A DNA stretch of 64,000 nucleotides from Streptomyces sp. NBC_00483 (GCF_036013745.1 NZ_CP107880.1:5332001-5396000); one strand, 5' to 3'; positions 9,256 to 19,365 are shown, counted from the stretch's first letter. Notes: a model not told the origin generated them from the sequence alone. A program made the numbers and translations.

Positions 9256-9361
9256 CTGAAACAAAGCTTGCATTGGGGTGGCCTACGGTTGAACAGTGGG
9301 TCACCCCACACGTGTGAAGGATGTTTGTGCGATTGGTGGGGGTGTGTGATGGAATCGGCCG

Positions 9362-10555
9362 ATGCGCACCCCCCACCGCATGGCCGACGCCCCCATAGCC
9401 GACGACTACATATACGACGAGCGCGCAGCGGACGAGCACGCAGCGTTCGACGACTGGTTTGATGGCGGGGCGGAGGATTCGGTTCCACCCGACCACAGGC
9501 GAGCAGGACGACGCAGGCGCCGCAGCCGCCTCGCCGGGCTCTCCTTCGCGCTCAAGGGCCTGATCGCGATCCTCGTCCTGTGCGGATTCCTCGCCCTGGC
9601 CGACCGCTGGGCGGTGCTCTACGCCGAGAACAAGGCGGCGCAACAGATCAAGAAACAAATGAAGTTGACGGCCGCGCCCGAGGTGGAGATCAGTGGCTTC
9701 CCGTTCCTCACCCAGCTCGCCGACCGCCGCATCCACGAGCTGAAGGTGACCGTCCCCGACGTCGCCGCCGACCGCGTCACCCTCGCCAAGGTCTCCGCGA
9801 CCGCGCACAACGTACGCATCAAGGGCTCGGGCCCCACCGACATCAGCGGCGCCTACGCCGACACGATCCACGGCGAGGTGCTGCTCAGCTTCGCCGACCT
9901 GAACAGGGAACTGGGCTCGTCCCAGGTCACGTTCAGTGGGCACGGGAAGAACAAGGTGCTCGCGCGCGGCACCCTGCCCGTCGCCGGGCACGACGTGAAG
10001 GTGCGGGCGGACGCGAACATCCAGCGGCTCGGCGCGTCCGGGATCTCCACGGACATCGACAACATGAGCCTGGCCATCGGCGACCTCGCCACCTACCGCC
10101 CCGGCACCCGCTCCTCCGAGGGCCTGCACCTCACGCGCTCCTCCGTGGACAAGCTCACCAAGCAGGTGGACAAGGCGCGGCAGCTGCTCGCCGTCCCCGC
10201 GGTGGTCAAGCGTCTCGGAGTGCCGGACAGCGCGGTGCAGCAGGCGCTGAACAGCGACGCGAAGCTGCGTGAGCTGACAGGGACGCCGCGCTTCGTGAAG
10301 CAGCTGATGGGTACGAACCTGATCGACATCGCGCTCGCCCACCCCGCGCTCCTGAAGAAGTTCGGCCTCGACCCGGCGCTGCTCGACGGCCTCACCCGCC
10401 TCACCCGGCCCGAACTCGCCGACCGCCTCTCCCTCGCCTTCCGGCTGCCGAAGCTGCCGGGCGACGACGGATATGTGCGGTTGCAGGACGTGACCGTGGA
10501 GAAGGAAGGGATCCGGGTGGACCTGTCGGGCGGCGGGCTCTCCGTCGGCAAGTGA
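9362..10555 (+). CDS. LmeA-family phospholipid-binding protein (DUF2993)
   Basis: This 397-residue protein has a charged cytoplasmic N-terminus, a single membrane anchor (about residues 62-82, LIAILVLCGFLALAD) and a DUF2993/LmeA-like extracytoplasmic domain. The family hallmark EISGFPFLTQLADRRIHELKV is clear and recurs in the gene at 18416. LmeA of mycobacteria binds phospholipids and assists lipomannan elongation; the role in Streptomyces is unproven. ATG 9362 is taken as start, and a shorter start at codon 7 (MADAP) is possible. The C-terminal ~130 residues are longer than in the paralogue. Confidence 0.85.
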   Translation: MRTPHRMADAPIADDYIYDERAADEHAAFDDWFDGGAEDSVPPDHRRAGRRRRRSRLAGLSFALKGLIAILVLCGFLALADRWAVLYAENKAAQQIKKQMKLTAAPEVEISGFPFLTQLADRRIHELKVTVPDVAADRVTLAKVSATAHNVRIKGSGPTDISGAYADTIHGEVLLSFADLNRELGSSQVTFSGHGKNKVLARGTLPVAGHDVKVRADANIQRLGASGISTDIDNMSLAIGDLATYRPGTRSSEGLHLTRSSVDKLTKQVDKARQLLAVPAVVKRLGVPDSAVQQALNSDAKLRELTGTPRFVKQLMGTNLIDIALAHPALLKKFGLDPALLDGLTRLTRPELADRLSLAFRLPKLPGDDGYVRLQDVTVEKEGIRVDLSGGGLSVGK

Positions 10556-10574
10556 CCGACAGGACTCGGGTGCG

Positions 10575-11996
10575 CTACGGGATCTCCGGCGGCGGCGTCG
10601 GCGCTCCCGGCAGGACCAGCGTGGCGATGGTGCCGCCGCCGTCCGCCGCCGAGAGCGCGACCTGGCCGCCACTGGCCTCGACCGTGCGCGCCACGATCGA
10701 CAGGCCGAGCCCCGAACCCGGCAGGGCGCGCGCGGTCGGCGAGCGCCAGAACCGGTCGAAGACGTACGGGAGTTCATCGTCCGGGATGCCGGGGCCGTGG
10801 TCCCGCACGGTGAGCGTGCCGCGCATCAGCCGGACCTCGACGCGGCCCTTCTTCGGGCTGAACTTCACGGCGTTGTCCAGCAGGTTCACGACCGCCCGCT
10901 CGAGCGCCGCCGGCTCGGACCGTACGTACCAGGGGGCCAGCTCGGTGTCGAAGGTCAGCTCGGGGCCGCGCAACCGGGCACGCTCGACGGCGCTGCGGAC
11001 CGTGTCGTGCAGCGAGACCACCTTCAACGGCCCTTCGGCCCCGGTCAGTCCCGTACGCGACAGCTCCTGAAGGTCGCCGATCAGCGCGGCCAGCTCCGTC
11101 ATCTGGGCCTTCACCGACGCCATCAGCGCCTTGCGGTCCTCAGGGGGGATGGAGCGGCCGGTCTCCTCGATCCGGGTGAGCAGTTCGATGTTGGTACGCA
11201 TCGAGGTCAGCGGCGTCCGCAGCTCGTGACCCGCGTCGGCGATGAGCTGCTGCTGGAGCTCGCGGGAGCTTGCCAGCGAGGCGTTCATCGCGTTGAACGA
11301 GGCCGCGAGCCGCGCGATCTCGTCGTCGCCCTCGACCGGGATCCTGACCGTGAGGTCCTCGGTCCTGGCCACGTGCTCGACGGTCTCGGTGAGCTGGTCG
11401 ACGGGGCGCAGTCCGGTGCGGGCGATCCACAGGCCGGCGGCCGTGGAGCCGAGTACGCCGATGCCGCCGACGAGGAGGAGGACCCAGGCGAGGGTGGTGA
11501 GGGGCTTGCTGACCTCGTCGAGGGGGCTCGCGATGGAGACCGCGACGTTGTTGATCCGCTGGTTGTTGTCGGTGTCGACGACCGGGACGGTCAGGACGCG
11601 CATGGCCTGCCCTTCCGCGTCGTCCGTGGTGTGCAGCGCGTTGTCCTGGCTGCCGGACGCCACGGCCAGGTCGGAGGACTGCACGGGGATCTCGGTGTCG
11701 TCCGGCGAGGTACAGACGCGGCCGTCGCTGTAGACGACCTGAACCGTCGGGCCCGGCAGGCCGCGCAGCCTGGCGTCGTTGTTGCAGGTGGTGGCGATCG
11801 CGGACACCTGGCCCTTGCTGACCGTGCTGATCTGGTGCCGCAGGTCCTTGTCCAGCTGCGAGTACAGCTGTCCACGCGTGATGAACCAACACGTCACCGC
11901 CACCGCGGCCACCGCCGCGGCCACCGCCACCGCGACGAGCAACGCGATCCGCGACCGCAGCGGCAGCGTCCGCAGCCGCCGTACGAGCTTGCTCAC
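10575..11996 (-). CDS. Sensor histidine kinase (MprB/PrrB-like)
   Basis: This 473-residue membrane kinase has a membrane segment near 17-38 and an extracytoplasmic sensor of about 125 residues. A second membrane segment follows near 168-191, then HAMP and a HisKA box [15 protein letters not shown] with phospho-acceptor His257. The N box is [10 protein letters not shown] and the G boxes are [10 protein letters not shown] and GSGLGLSIV. The GTG start overlaps the response regulator stop (GTGA), so it is coupled to the regulator. The preceding htrA-like gene suggests envelope-stress sensing like mycobacterial MprAB-pepD, by analogy only. Confidence 0.93.
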   Translation of the reverse strand: MSKLVRRLRTLPLRSRIALLVAVAVAAAVAAVAVTCWFITRGQLYSQLDKDLRHQISTVSKGQVSAIATTCNNDARLRGLPGPTVQVVYSDGRVCTSPDDTEIPVQSSDLAVASGSQDNALHTTDDAEGQAMRVLTVPVVDTDNNQRINNVAVSIASPLDEVSKPLTTLAWVLLLVGGIGVLGSTAAGLWIARTGLRPVDQLTETVEHVARTEDLTVRIPVEGDDEIARLAASFNAMNASLASSRELQQQLIADAGHELRTPLTSMRTNIELLTRIEETGRSIPPEDRKALMASVKAQMTELAALIGDLQELSRTGLTGAEGPLKVVSLHDTVRSAVERARLRGPELTFDTELAPWYVRSEPAALERAVVNLLDNAVKFSPKKGRVEVRLMRGTLTVRDHGPGIPDDELPYVFDRFWRSPTARALPGSGLGLSIVARTVEASGGQVALSAADGGGTIATLVLPGAPTPPPEIP

Positions 11997-12724
11997 TCGC
12001 CGGTCCCGTCCGATCGCAGCACGTACCCCACACCCCGCACCGTGTGCACGAGGCGCGGTTCGCCGCCCGCCTCGGTCTTGCGCCGCAGGTACATCACGTA
12101 CACGTCGAGCGAGTTGGAGGACGGCTCGAAGTCGAAGCCCCAGACCGCCTTGAGGATCTGCTCGCGGGTGAGGACCTGGCGGGGGTGGGCCAGGAACATC
12201 TCCAGGAGCGTGTACTCGGTGCGGGTCAGCTCGACCGCGCGCCCGCCGCGCGTGACTTCGCGGGTCGTCAGGTCCATGCGCAGGTCGGCGAAGGAGAGGG
12301 CGTCGGAATCGTCGCCGCCGCCGTCGGCCCCGGACGCGTACGAGCTGCGCCGCAGCAGGGCCCGTACCCGGGCGAACAGTTCGTCGAGCTCGAACGGCTT
12401 GACCAGGTAGTCGTCGGCGCCCGCGTCGAGGCCCGTGACGCGGTCGCCGACCGTGTCACGGGCGGTGAGCATGAGGATCGGGGTGGTGGATCCCGTGGCG
12501 CGCATCCGGCGGGCCGCGGTCAGGCCGTCCATGCGGGGCATCTGGATGTCGAGGACGACCAGGTCGGGGCGGTACGCGGCGACCTTCTCCAGGGCGTCCG
12601 CGCCGTCGACCGCGACCTCGGTGGCGTAGCCCTCGAAGGCGAGGGAGCGCTGGAGCGCCTCCAGTACCGCGGGCTCGTCGTCGACGATGAGGATGCGGTG
12701 CGGTTCGCCTTCGGCGGGGCTCAT
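11993..12724 (-). CDS. OmpR-family response regulator (MprA-like)
   Basis: This 243-residue regulator has a receiver ([10 protein letters not shown], phospho-acceptor Asp59 in [13 protein letters not shown], Lys in [11 protein letters not shown]). It also has a winged-helix output domain ([24 protein letters not shown], then [13 protein letters not shown]). ATG 12724 has AGGA ten bases upstream. It follows the htrA-like gene by 77 bp with no terminator between, so htrA, regulator and kinase probably share a transcript. The three phased CTCA repeats upstream of htrA are its likely binding site. Confidence 0.93.
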   Translation of the reverse strand: MSPAEGEPHRILIVDDEPAVLEALQRSLAFEGYATEVAVDGADALEKVAAYRPDLVVLDIQMPRMDGLTAARRMRATGSTTPILMLTARDTVGDRVTGLDAGADDYLVKPFELDELFARVRALLRRSSYASGADGGGDDSDALSFADLRMDLTTREVTRGGRAVELTRTEYTLLEMFLAHPRQVLTREQILKAVWGFDFEPSSNSLDVYVMYLRRKTEAGGEPRLVHTVRGVGYVLRSDGTGE

Positions 12725-12801
12725 GGTCAGTGTTTCCTGTCGGTGGGTACGGGTGGGCGGTCGGCGTCTCTCAGCCTCGCACGGCCACCCCGGGTGTGGC
12801 G

Positions 12802-13905
12802 TCAGCTGTCGCTGCCGCCGGCTCGCAGCGTGTCCAGGTCCGCCTTGACCGTGTTGATCGGGATGGCGAAGCCGAGGCCCACGCTGCCGTTGCTGGAGGC
12901 CGACGTGGAGGAGTCCGAAGCGGACGAGTACATCGCCGAGTTGATGCCGACGATGTTGCCGTTCATGTCGATGAGCGCGCCACCGGAGTTGCCGGGGTTG
13001 AGCGACGCGTCCGTCTGAATGGCCTTGTACGTCGTCTTGGACGAGCCGGTGTCGCCGTTGAACTCCTGGCCGCCGTACTCGAACGGCCACTGGCCGCTGC
13101 CGCCGCCCTGCTGCTGTTGCTGCTGCTGGTCCTCGTCGGTGGAGACGGTGACATCGCGCTGGAGCGCGGAGACGATGCCGCTGGTCACGGTGCCGGTCAG
13201 GCCCTCGGGGGAGCCGATCGCGACGACGTCGTCGCCGACCTTGACGCCCTCGGAGTCGCCGAGCGTCGCGGCCTTGAGGCCGGAGGCGTTCTTCAGCTTG
13301 ATGAGCGCGAGGTCCTTCTTCGCGTCGGTGCCGACGACCTCCGCCGTGTACGTCTTGCCGTCGCTCGTCGAGACCTTGACGGAGGAGGCGCCGGACACGA
13401 CGTGGTTGTTGGTGACGATCTCGCCGCCGCTCGTGATGATCACGCCGGAGCCGGTCGAGGAACCGGAGCCGAGCGTCGCGTTGATCTCGACGATCGACGG
13501 GCTGACCGCCTCCGCGACGCCGGACACGGTGCCCTTCTTGCTGCTGGGCACCACTGTGGTGCTGGTGGAGGACGAGGCCGTGGCGGAGCCGGTCAGCTCC
13601 TGGAAGGCGTACGCGGTGCCGCCGCCGACGGCCGCCGCCGCGATCGCCACCGCCGTGATGAGCCCGGCCGGTCCGCGCAGCCGCTTCTTCTTCGGGCTGC
13701 CGTGCTGCGGCTGCTCGTGCTGCGGGTGCTCCTGCTGCGACTGCTGCGCCTGCTGCGAGTACTCCTGCTGCGGGTGCTCGTAACGCGGCTGCTCGTAACG
13801 CGGCTGCTCGTGCGTCTGCTCGGAGAGCACCACGCCCGGCAGGTACGGGGGCTGCGGAGGGTAGGCCTGGGAGTCATCGCCGCTTCGGCGGTAGGTCTCG
13901 GTCAT
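12802..13905 (-). CDS. Membrane-anchored trypsin-like serine protease (HtrA/DegP family, no PDZ)
   Basis: This 367-residue protein has three parts. There is a Gln/Tyr/Pro-rich cytoplasmic tail (residues 1-70), a membrane segment (about 80-100), and a trypsin-like domain with triad His168 (TNNHVV), Asp198 (KDLALIKL) and Ser307 (NPGNSGGAL). It ends at [15 protein letters not shown], where most HtrA proteins go on into a PDZ domain, so PDZ is absent. A QQQQQQ run sits in a variable loop near 260-266. It is the first gene of a probable operon with a two-component system, consistent with envelope protein quality control. Confidence 0.93.
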   Translation of the reverse strand: MTETYRRSGDDSQAYPPQPPYLPGVVLSEQTHEQPRYEQPRYEHPQQEYSQQAQQSQQEHPQHEQPQHGSPKKKRLRGPAGLITAVAIAAAAVGGGTAYAFQELTGSATASSSTSTTVVPSSKKGTVSGVAEAVSPSIVEINATLGSGSSTGSGVIITSGGEIVTNNHVVSGASSVKVSTSDGKTYTAEVVGTDAKKDLALIKLKNASGLKAATLGDSEGVKVGDDVVAIGSPEGLTGTVTSGIVSALQRDVTVSTDEDQQQQQQQGGGSGQWPFEYGGQEFNGDTGSSKTTYKAIQTDASLNPGNSGGALIDMNGNIVGINSAMYSSASDSSTSASSNGSVGLGFAIPINTVKADLDTLRAGGSDS

Positions 13906-13922
13906 GGCACCAAGCCTGTGGC

Positions 13923-13955
13923 GCGTACATGAGAGCCGGCTGAGTGCGCCCTGAG
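13923..13955 (-). promoter_or_regulatory. Three 11-bp-phased CTCA repeats upstream of htrA
   Basis: On the reverse strand CTCA occurs at 13955, 13944 and 13933, exactly 11 bp apart. The units are CTCAGGGCGCA, CTCAGCCGGCT and CTCATGTACGC. Direct repeats with helical-turn phasing are the usual DNA site of OmpR-family regulators. Such a regulator is the second gene of this operon. The last unit ends 18 bp before the htrA start. Confidence 0.6.
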
Positions 13956-14017
13956 AGTCCCAGCAGAACCCTGTTTGCCCGAAGTAAAGACCCGAAGTAA
14001 AGACGGGTCGGCGGAGC

Positions 14018-15040
14018 CTACGGGCAGCCGCAGGACTGCCGGACGACCAGCCGCGAGGGGAACAGCTTCAGCCGCTCGCGCCGCGACCCGGCCACCCGCA
14101 GCGAGTCGTCCAGGACGAGGTCCACGGCGGCCCGCGCCATCGCGGGCCGGTCCGAGGCGACGGTGGTCAGCGGCGGATCAGTGAGCCCCGCCTCCTTCAC
14201 GTCGTCGAACCCGGCCACCGCGAGCTCGCCCGGCACGTCGAGGCGCAGCTCGCGCGCGGCCCGCAGCACCCCGATGGCCTGGTCGTCCGTGGAGCAGAAG
14301 ATCGCGGGCGGCCGGTCGGGCCCGGCCAGCAGGCCGAGCGCCACCTTGTAGGCGTCGTAGCGGTTGTACGGCGCCTCGAAGAGCCGGCCGTCGATGGACC
14401 GCCCCGCCTCCTTCATGGCGCGACGCCAGCCCTCGACGTGGTCGGAGACCGGGTCGCCGACGGACGGGGTGTCCGCGGTGCCGCCCAGGCAGGCGACGTA
14501 CTCGTGGCCGTGCTCCAGGAGGTGCCGGGTGGCGAGCTGGGCGCCGCCGACGTCATCGGTCACGACCGCGACGTCGTCGATCGCCTCGGGCCGCTCGTGC
14601 AGCAGCACGACGCGGGCGTCCCAGGCCTCGATCTCGTTCGCCGCGAGGTCGTTGAAACCGTGCGAGACGAGGATCAGGCCCGAGACCCGCATGCCGAGGA
14701 AGGCGCGCACATAGTGCACCTCACGGTCGGGCGTGTAGTCCGAGTTGCCGACCAGCACCATTTTTCCGCGCTCGGACGCCGCCTGTTCGACGGCGTGCGT
14801 CATCTCCGCGAAGAACGGCTGGCGCGCGTCCGGCACGATCATGCCTATGAGGTCGGTACGCCGCGAGGCCATGGCCTGGGCGACCCGGTCGGGCCGGTAC
14901 CCCAGCTCCTTGATCGCGGCCTGCACGCGCTCGCGCGTGGCCGGGGCGACCGGCCGGGGTCCGTTGTTGATCACGTAGGACACGACGGCGGTCGAGGTAC
15001 CCGCCAGTCGCGCCACATCGTCCCGAGTCACCTTGGCCAC
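14018..15040 (-). CDS. LacI-family transcriptional regulator
   Basis: This 340-residue regulator has an N-terminal HTH ([28 protein letters not shown]) with hinge helix region [12 protein letters not shown] periplasmic-binding-protein-like effector domain follows ([49 protein letters not shown]). The start is a GTG at 15040. It ends in VRQSCGCP. It stands alone between htrA and glnR, so its target genes and sugar effector are not evident from context. Confidence 0.93.
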   Translation of the reverse strand: MAKVTRDDVARLAGTSTAVVSYVINNGPRPVAPATRERVQAAIKELGYRPDRVAQAMASRRTDLIGMIVPDARQPFFAEMTHAVEQAASERGKMVLVGNSDYTPDREVHYVRAFLGMRVSGLILVSHGFNDLAANEIEAWDARVVLLHERPEAIDDVAVVTDDVGGAQLATRHLLEHGHEYVACLGGTADTPSVGDPVSDHVEGWRRAMKEAGRSIDGRLFEAPYNRYDAYKVALGLLAGPDRPPAIFCSTDDQAIGVLRAARELRLDVPGELAVAGFDDVKEAGLTDPPLTTVASDRPAMARAAVDLVLDDSLRVAGSRRERLKLFPSRLVVRQSCGCP

Positions 15041-15093
15041 GCGCGGAGTCTACGCGGATGGACCACCCTCTGGGCAGGGCGTGAGCCGCACCG

Positions 15094-15933
15094 CTAACGG
15101 CGCACGGGGGCCGGGCGGCCCACTCCGTCCACGGGGGACGGAACCTTGTCCGTGTTTTCTGCGGTATCCGCCTTGTTCGCGGCCGCGGCCCGCTGCTCGG
15201 CCTCCCGTTCCGCCTGCTTCTCGGCCCGCGCCTCGGCGTTCTTCTCCGCCTTCTTCTCCGGCTTCTCCGGGGTGACGAAGCGGTAGCCCACGTTGCGCAC
15301 GGTGCCGATCAGCGACTCGTGCTCCGGCCCGAGCTTGGCCCGCAGCCTTCGCACGTGGACGTCCACGGTCCGGGTGCCGCCGAAGTAGTCGTAGCCCCAG
15401 ACCTCCTGGAGCAGCTGGGCGCGCGTGAACACGCGACCGGGGTGCTGCGCCAGGTACTTCAGGAGCTCGAACTCCTTGAAGGTCAGGTCGAGGACCCGGC
15501 CCTTGAGCTTCGCGCTGTAGGTCGCCTCGTCCACCGACAGATCACCGTTGCGGATCTCCATGGGGGAGTCGTCGGTGACGATCTGCTGCCGGCCCATCGC
15601 GAGCCGGAGGCGTGCCTCGACCTCCGCGGGTCCCGCGGTGTCCAGGAGTACGTCGTCGATGCCCCAGTCCGCGGTGACGGCCGCGAGGCCGCCCTCCGTC
15701 ACGACGAGCACCAGCGGACAGCCGGGCCCCGTCGAGCGGAGCAGCTGACAGAGACTGCGGACCTGCGGGAGGTCTCGGCGCCCGTCGATGAGGATGACAT
15801 CGGCACCTGGTGTGTCGACGAGTGCGGGGCCCTCCGCCGGAGCCACTCGCACGTTGTGCAGGAGCAGGCCGAGAGCGGGGAGCACCTCCGTCGACGGCTG
15901 AAGGGCATTCGTAAGGAGCAGCAGAGAACTCAT
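15094..15933 (-). CDS. glnR: Global nitrogen regulator GlnR
   Basis: GlnR is the OmpR-type master regulator of nitrogen assimilation in actinomycetes. The 279-residue protein begins [20 protein letters not shown] and carries an atypical receiver. Asp50 ([13 protein letters not shown]) is present but the acidic pocket residues of true receivers are not, in line with phosphorylation-independent GlnR. The winged-helix domain is clear ([46 protein letters not shown]). It is followed by a charged Lys/Ala/Glu-rich tail. No kinase gene is adjacent, as expected. Confidence 0.95.
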   Translation of the reverse strand: MSSLLLLTNALQPSTEVLPALGLLLHNVRVAPAEGPALVDTPGADVILIDGRRDLPQVRSLCQLLRSTGPGCPLVLVVTEGGLAAVTADWGIDDVLLDTAGPAEVEARLRLAMGRQQIVTDDSPMEIRNGDLSVDEATYSAKLKGRVLDLTFKEFELLKYLAQHPGRVFTRAQLLQEVWGYDYFGGTRTVDVHVRRLRAKLGPEHESLIGTVRNVGYRFVTPEKPEKKAEKNAEARAEKQAEREAEQRAAAANKADTAENTDKVPSPVDGVGRPAPVRR

Positions 15934-16096
15934 CGCCGCCCACCTGCCTGGGTCGTCATACGTTCGTGCACGGTTCGCTCGCCCATAACGTCTGGTTCCT
16001 CCTCGGGTCCCTACGAGGACGTTTGCGGCACTGCTTCGTACTGGCAGGAGACCCCGCGCCCTGGGGTTCTGACCTGCTGTTTTGCCTGTGTTTTCG

Positions 16097-16116
16097 GGGC
16101 GTCGTATACAACGCCC
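16097..16116. promoter_or_regulatory. Near-perfect palindrome in the glnR/hydrolase divergent region
   Basis: GGGCGTCGTATACAACGCCC pairs at nine of ten positions about a central TATA-like core. It lies 164 bp upstream of glnR and 65 bp upstream of the divergent hydrolase gene. It does not match the usual GlnR box (GTNAC-type half sites), so another regulator or a promoter hairpin is possible. Confidence 0.5.
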
Positions 16117-16180
16117 TTGAAAGCACAAAAGGACCCGGGGGCTGCATTGCCCGAGTCCTCTTCCCAGCAGAATAGCCCAC

Positions 16181-17008
16181 ATGAGTTGGGGTCCGGCAGG
16201 TGACAAGCGTGGATCTTCTGTGTGGCCGATCACGGAACGGAGACAACGCGTGATGCTCCGGACACACGACGGAGTCGCCATCGAGGCCTCCTACGAGCCC
16301 GGTCCCGGCGGCCCCGAAGCCCCGGCGATCGTGCTCGCGCACGGCTTCACCGGCGATCTGGAACGGCCCCATGTGCGCCGCGCGGCAGCGGTGTTCGCGC
16401 AGCGTGCGGCCGTGGTCACGTTCTCGTTCAGGGGGCACGGACGCTCCGGCGGACGGTCCACGGTCGGCGACAAGGAAGTGCTCGATCTCGCGGCGGCGGT
16501 CGAATGGGCGCGCTCGCTCGGCCACGCGCGCGTGGTGACGGTCGGCTTCTCCATGGGCGGTTCCGTGGTGCTGCGGCAGGCCGCGCTGCACAGGGGGCGC
16601 ACGGAAGCGCACGTTGACGGGGTCGTCGCGGTGAGCGCCCCCGCCCGGTGGTTCTACCGCGGCACGGCCCCGATGCGGCGGGTGCACTGGGCGGTGACCC
16701 GGCCCGCGGGGCGCCTTGTCAGCCGCTTCGGGCTGGGCACGCGGATCCACCCGTACGACTGGGACCCGGTCCCGCTCTCCCCGGTCGAGTCGGTCCCGCT
16801 GATCGCGCCGACCCCGCTGCTCGTGGTGCACGGCGACCGCGACCCGTACTTTCCCGTCGACCACCCCCGGATGCTGCTCGGGGCGGCGGCCGACGGAGGC
16901 GCGGAGCTGTGGCTCGAAGCGGGGATGGGCCACGCCGAGAACGCGGCGAGCGACGAGCTGATCGAGCGGATCGGGGCGTGGGTCGTGGCGACGCTTGCCG
17001 CACAATAG
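16181..17008 (+). CDS. Alpha/beta hydrolase
   Basis: This 275-residue soluble alpha/beta-hydrolase has the nucleophile elbow GFSMGG, the acid in HGDRDPYFP and the histidine in GMGHAENA, so the triad is intact. The oxyanion region is VLAHGFTGD. It resembles serine-aminopeptidase/monoacylglycerol-lipase-like hydrolases; the substrate is unknown. ATG 16181 is the outermost start, and a start at GTG/ATG 16250-16253 is nearly as good because homologous sequence begins around VMLRTHDG. It is divergent from glnR and followed by the MoaD-like gene. Confidence 0.85.
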   Translation: MSWGPAGDKRGSSVWPITERRQRVMLRTHDGVAIEASYEPGPGGPEAPAIVLAHGFTGDLERPHVRRAAAVFAQRAAVVTFSFRGHGRSGGRSTVGDKEVLDLAAAVEWARSLGHARVVTVGFSMGGSVVLRQAALHRGRTEAHVDGVVAVSAPARWFYRGTAPMRRVHWAVTRPAGRLVSRFGLGTRIHPYDWDPVPLSPVESVPLIAPTPLLVVHGDRDPYFPVDHPRMLLGAAADGGAELWLEAGMGHAENAASDELIERIGAWVVATLAAQ

Positions 17009-17065
17009 GACGCCGCACACAGAGCAGTACCGAGAGAGCAGAGCGGGACCGAGAGAGGAGTCGGG

Positions 17066-17320
17066 ATGGCGCAGGGCACGATCCGCTTCTGGGCGGCGGC
17101 CAAGGCCGCCGCCGGCGTCGCGGAGGAGCCGTACGAGGCCGAGACCCTGGCCGCGGCGTTGGACACGGTGCGCACGCGGCACCCCGGCGATCTCGTCCGG
17201 GTCCTCCAGCGCTCCTCGTTCCTCGTCGACGGGAACCCGGTCGGGACCCGCGGCCATGAGACGGTACGGCTTGCCGAGGGCGGCACGGTCGAGGTGCTCC
17301 CGCCGTTCGCAGGAGGATGA
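17066..17320 (+). CDS. MoaD/ThiS-family sulfur-carrier protein
   Basis: This 84-residue beta-grasp protein ends in the diagnostic Gly-Gly (LPPFAGG), the site adenylated and thiocarboxylated by MoeB/ThiF-type enzymes. The body (TIRFWAAAKAAAGV, FLVDGNPVG, GTVEVLPPF) fits the MoaD side of the family, which supplies sulfur for molybdopterin. No other molybdenum cofactor gene is adjacent, so it could serve another thiolation pathway. GAGAGGAG precedes the ATG. Confidence 0.9.
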   Translation: MAQGTIRFWAAAKAAAGVAEEPYEAETLAAALDTVRTRHPGDLVRVLQRSSFLVDGNPVGTRGHETVRLAEGGTVEVLPPFAGG

Positions 17321-17327
17321 CACCCCG

Positions 17328-18380
17328 ATGAGCAACAACCAGCAGTACCCGTACCAGTACGACCCTCAGTACGACCCGTATGGGCAGCCGCAGCAGCAGT
17401 ACCAGGATGAGGCCACGCAGCAGTGGCAGGGCAGTACGTGGGACACCCAGGTGCAGCCGTCGGCGGTGCCGCAGCAGGGGTACGAGTACGGGGGGCCTCC
17501 GGCTCAGCAGTGGTCGTACGAGGCTGCGCCGCAGGGGCCTGCGACGGGCCCCGCCCCGCAGATGTCGGAGGAGCCCACCGCGCGGGGCTCCGCGGGCTCT
17601 CGTCCCAGCGCGGGGCCTGATGTGGCCACCGCTGCCCAGCGCGCCCGCGCCGAAGGCCGTTCGCCCATCATCGAACCCGGGCTCCAGCCTGCCGCGCTCA
17701 CCGCCGTGCTTGCGCTGTTGCTCGCCGGTGGTGCCGCCATCGGCTCGTACGCGCTGCTCGTGCCGCTGGTGGTGTTGCAGGCGGTCACGGCCGCGGGCTG
17801 GTTCCGGCTCAACGGGATGTGGCCCGCCCGCCAGGGCATCGCGCTCGCCTTCATGGGCGGCGTCGTCGCGGACATCGCGCTGCTCGTGGCCGGCCGCGAC
17901 AACGGCCCCGCCGCGATCCTCGGCACGCTCGGCGTCTGGGTGCTGCTCACCCTGGTCCTCCAACTGCGTTCGCACGCCGAGCCCGACGAGCGGATGTACG
18001 GCCTGATGGCGACGGTCGCCTCCGCGGCGCTCGCGATCGTGGCGACCGGGCATCTCGCGGCCGATCCCGAGGCGGTGACGGTCGGCGGGGTGGCCGTGGC
18101 GGTCGCGATCGTGGCCCGCGCGCTGCCGCTGCCGACCGTCGTGTCCGTCGTCGTCGCGCTGCTCGCGGCCACCGGTGCGGGGATCGCCGCCGGCGGTATG
18201 ACCGACCTGGGTTCGGGCGGCGCCTTCCTCGGCCTCGGTGCGGGTGCCTGCGCCGTCATCGGCCACCGGGTCGCGTCGTACGACTACCCGTCGCGGTTTG
18301 TGCACATGACGGCGGGCGTGGCGCTTCCGCTGGCCGCTGCCGCACCGGCGGTGTGGTTGCTGGGCCGCGCACTCGGCTAG
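17328..18380 (+). CDS. Polytopic membrane protein with Tyr/Gln-rich N-terminus
   Basis: This 350-residue protein has a disordered cytoplasmic N-terminal ~120 residues rich in Tyr, Gln and Pro (YQYDPQYDPYGQPQQQYQ). Seven or so hydrophobic segments follow from residue 125 to the end (LTAVLALLLAGGAAI, IALAFMGGVVADIALLVAG and so on). I do not recognise a function. It starts at ATG 17328 behind AGGAGG, eight bases after the MoaD-like stop, so the two are likely cotranscribed. The N-terminal type is frequent in streptomycete membrane proteins. Confidence 0.85.
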   Translation: MSNNQQYPYQYDPQYDPYGQPQQQYQDEATQQWQGSTWDTQVQPSAVPQQGYEYGGPPAQQWSYEAAPQGPATGPAPQMSEEPTARGSAGSRPSAGPDVATAAQRARAEGRSPIIEPGLQPAALTAVLALLLAGGAAIGSYALLVPLVVLQAVTAAGWFRLNGMWPARQGIALAFMGGVVADIALLVAGRDNGPAAILGTLGVWVLLTLVLQLRSHAEPDERMYGLMATVASAALAIVATGHLAADPEAVTVGGVAVAVAIVARALPLPTVVSVVVALLAATGAGIAAGGMTDLGSGGAFLGLGAGACAVIGHRVASYDYPSRFVHMTAGVALPLAAAAPAVWLLGRALG

Positions 18381-18415
18381 CGGCCGTGCGGCGCGGTTCG
18401 CGTACCCTCCGGGCC

Positions 18416-19153
18416 ATGCGCGCACTGCGAATACTGTTGATATTTGTCGTCGTCATCGGCGGCCTTTTTGTGGCGGCCGACCGGATCGCGGTCCACTTCG
18501 CCGAGAGCAAGGCCGCCGACAAGATCCGCACGAGCGAGGGGCTGGGGCAGACCCCCGACGTGTCGATCAACGGCTTCCCGTTCCTGACCCAGGTCGCGGG
18601 CGGCACCCTGGACGACGTCCAGCTCGGCATCCAGGACTTCGAGGCGAAGAGCGGCAAGAGCGACGGCGCCGCCATCCGTATCGCGGACCTCAAGGCCGAG
18701 ATGCACGGCGTGAAGTTCGACAGCAGCTACAGCTCCGCCACCGCCGACTCGGCCACCGGCACCGCCCGTATCGACTACACCGAGCTCCTCAAGGCCGTGA
18801 AGAAGGAGGGCCCGGCGCAGGTCGCGCCCGGCATCTCCGCGTGGATCGACGGGCTCGCGTACGGCGGCGACCACAAGGTCAAGGTCACGGTCGCGATCAA
18901 GACCCCGCTCGGCACGGTGCGGCCCACGGTGCGCAGCACGGTCGACGTCGACGGCGGCAAGCTCTCCGCGCGCGCCGACAGCCTGCCGGACGTGAGCGCG
19001 TTCAAGCTGGCGGACGGACCACTCCGGGGCGTCACCGACTTCCAGCAGGCGCTCGACGACCTGCCGGCCGGTATCAAGCTCGACCGGGTGCAGGCCGTCG
19101 GTCAGGGCATCGAGATCACGGTGAAGGGTTCGGATCTCGACCTGGTCGGGTAG
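18416..19153 (+). CDS. LmeA-family phospholipid-binding protein (DUF2993), second copy
   Basis: This 245-residue protein has an N-terminal membrane anchor or signal (residues 4-22, LRILLIFVVVIGGLFVAAD). A DUF2993 domain follows with VSINGFPFLTQVAGGTLDDV, matching the hallmark of the protein at 9362. It is the minimal form of the family, without the charged N-terminus or the long C-terminal extension of its paralogue. It starts 35 bp after the membrane protein gene, with only a weak ribosome binding site. A role in binding or moving envelope lipids is inferred from the family. Confidence 0.85.
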   Translation: MRALRILLIFVVVIGGLFVAADRIAVHFAESKAADKIRTSEGLGQTPDVSINGFPFLTQVAGGTLDDVQLGIQDFEAKSGKSDGAAIRIADLKAEMHGVKFDSSYSSATADSATGTARIDYTELLKAVKKEGPAQVAPGISAWIDGLAYGGDHKVKVTVAIKTPLGTVRPTVRSTVDVDGGKLSARADSLPDVSAFKLADGPLRGVTDFQQALDDLPAGIKLDRVQAVGQGIEITVKGSDLDLVG

Positions 19154-19328
19154 GCCCGGGGAGATGCCGAAACGGGCCCGGGGCGCCATCGGTCCGAACT
19201 GCGAGACGACGGCGTCCGCAGAGTAGATGTCACCGGGCGTCCGGCGGTGCGGTGGCGGGGCGAATGCCGTCCCGGATCGCGATCGTTCTCATATTCCGGA
19301 CGATCTCGTCTCACCATCCGACACGCCG

Positions 19329-19358
19329 GTGACACGGCCGCCGGTACGTCCTTACGAT
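19329..19358 (+). promoter_or_regulatory. Candidate promoter for leader peptide and cysA
   Basis: GTGACA (19329-19334) and TACGAT (19353-19358) resemble -35 and -10 hexamers with an 18-bp spacer. The predicted start of transcription falls at about the A of the leader-peptide ATG (19366), suggesting a leaderless leader peptide. Confidence 0.5.
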
Positions 19359-19365
19359 CGGACCC

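Noticed and set aside
13081..13135. CAG/CTG-rich run in the htrA gene considered as a microsatellite
   Set aside because: It encodes an in-frame poly-Gln loop of the protease and is too short and interrupted for a separate repeat feature.
13720..13800. Repeated TGCTGCG units considered as a CRISPR-like array
   Set aside because: They are codons of the Gln/Tyr-rich N-terminal tail of the HtrA-type protease; there are no unique spacers.
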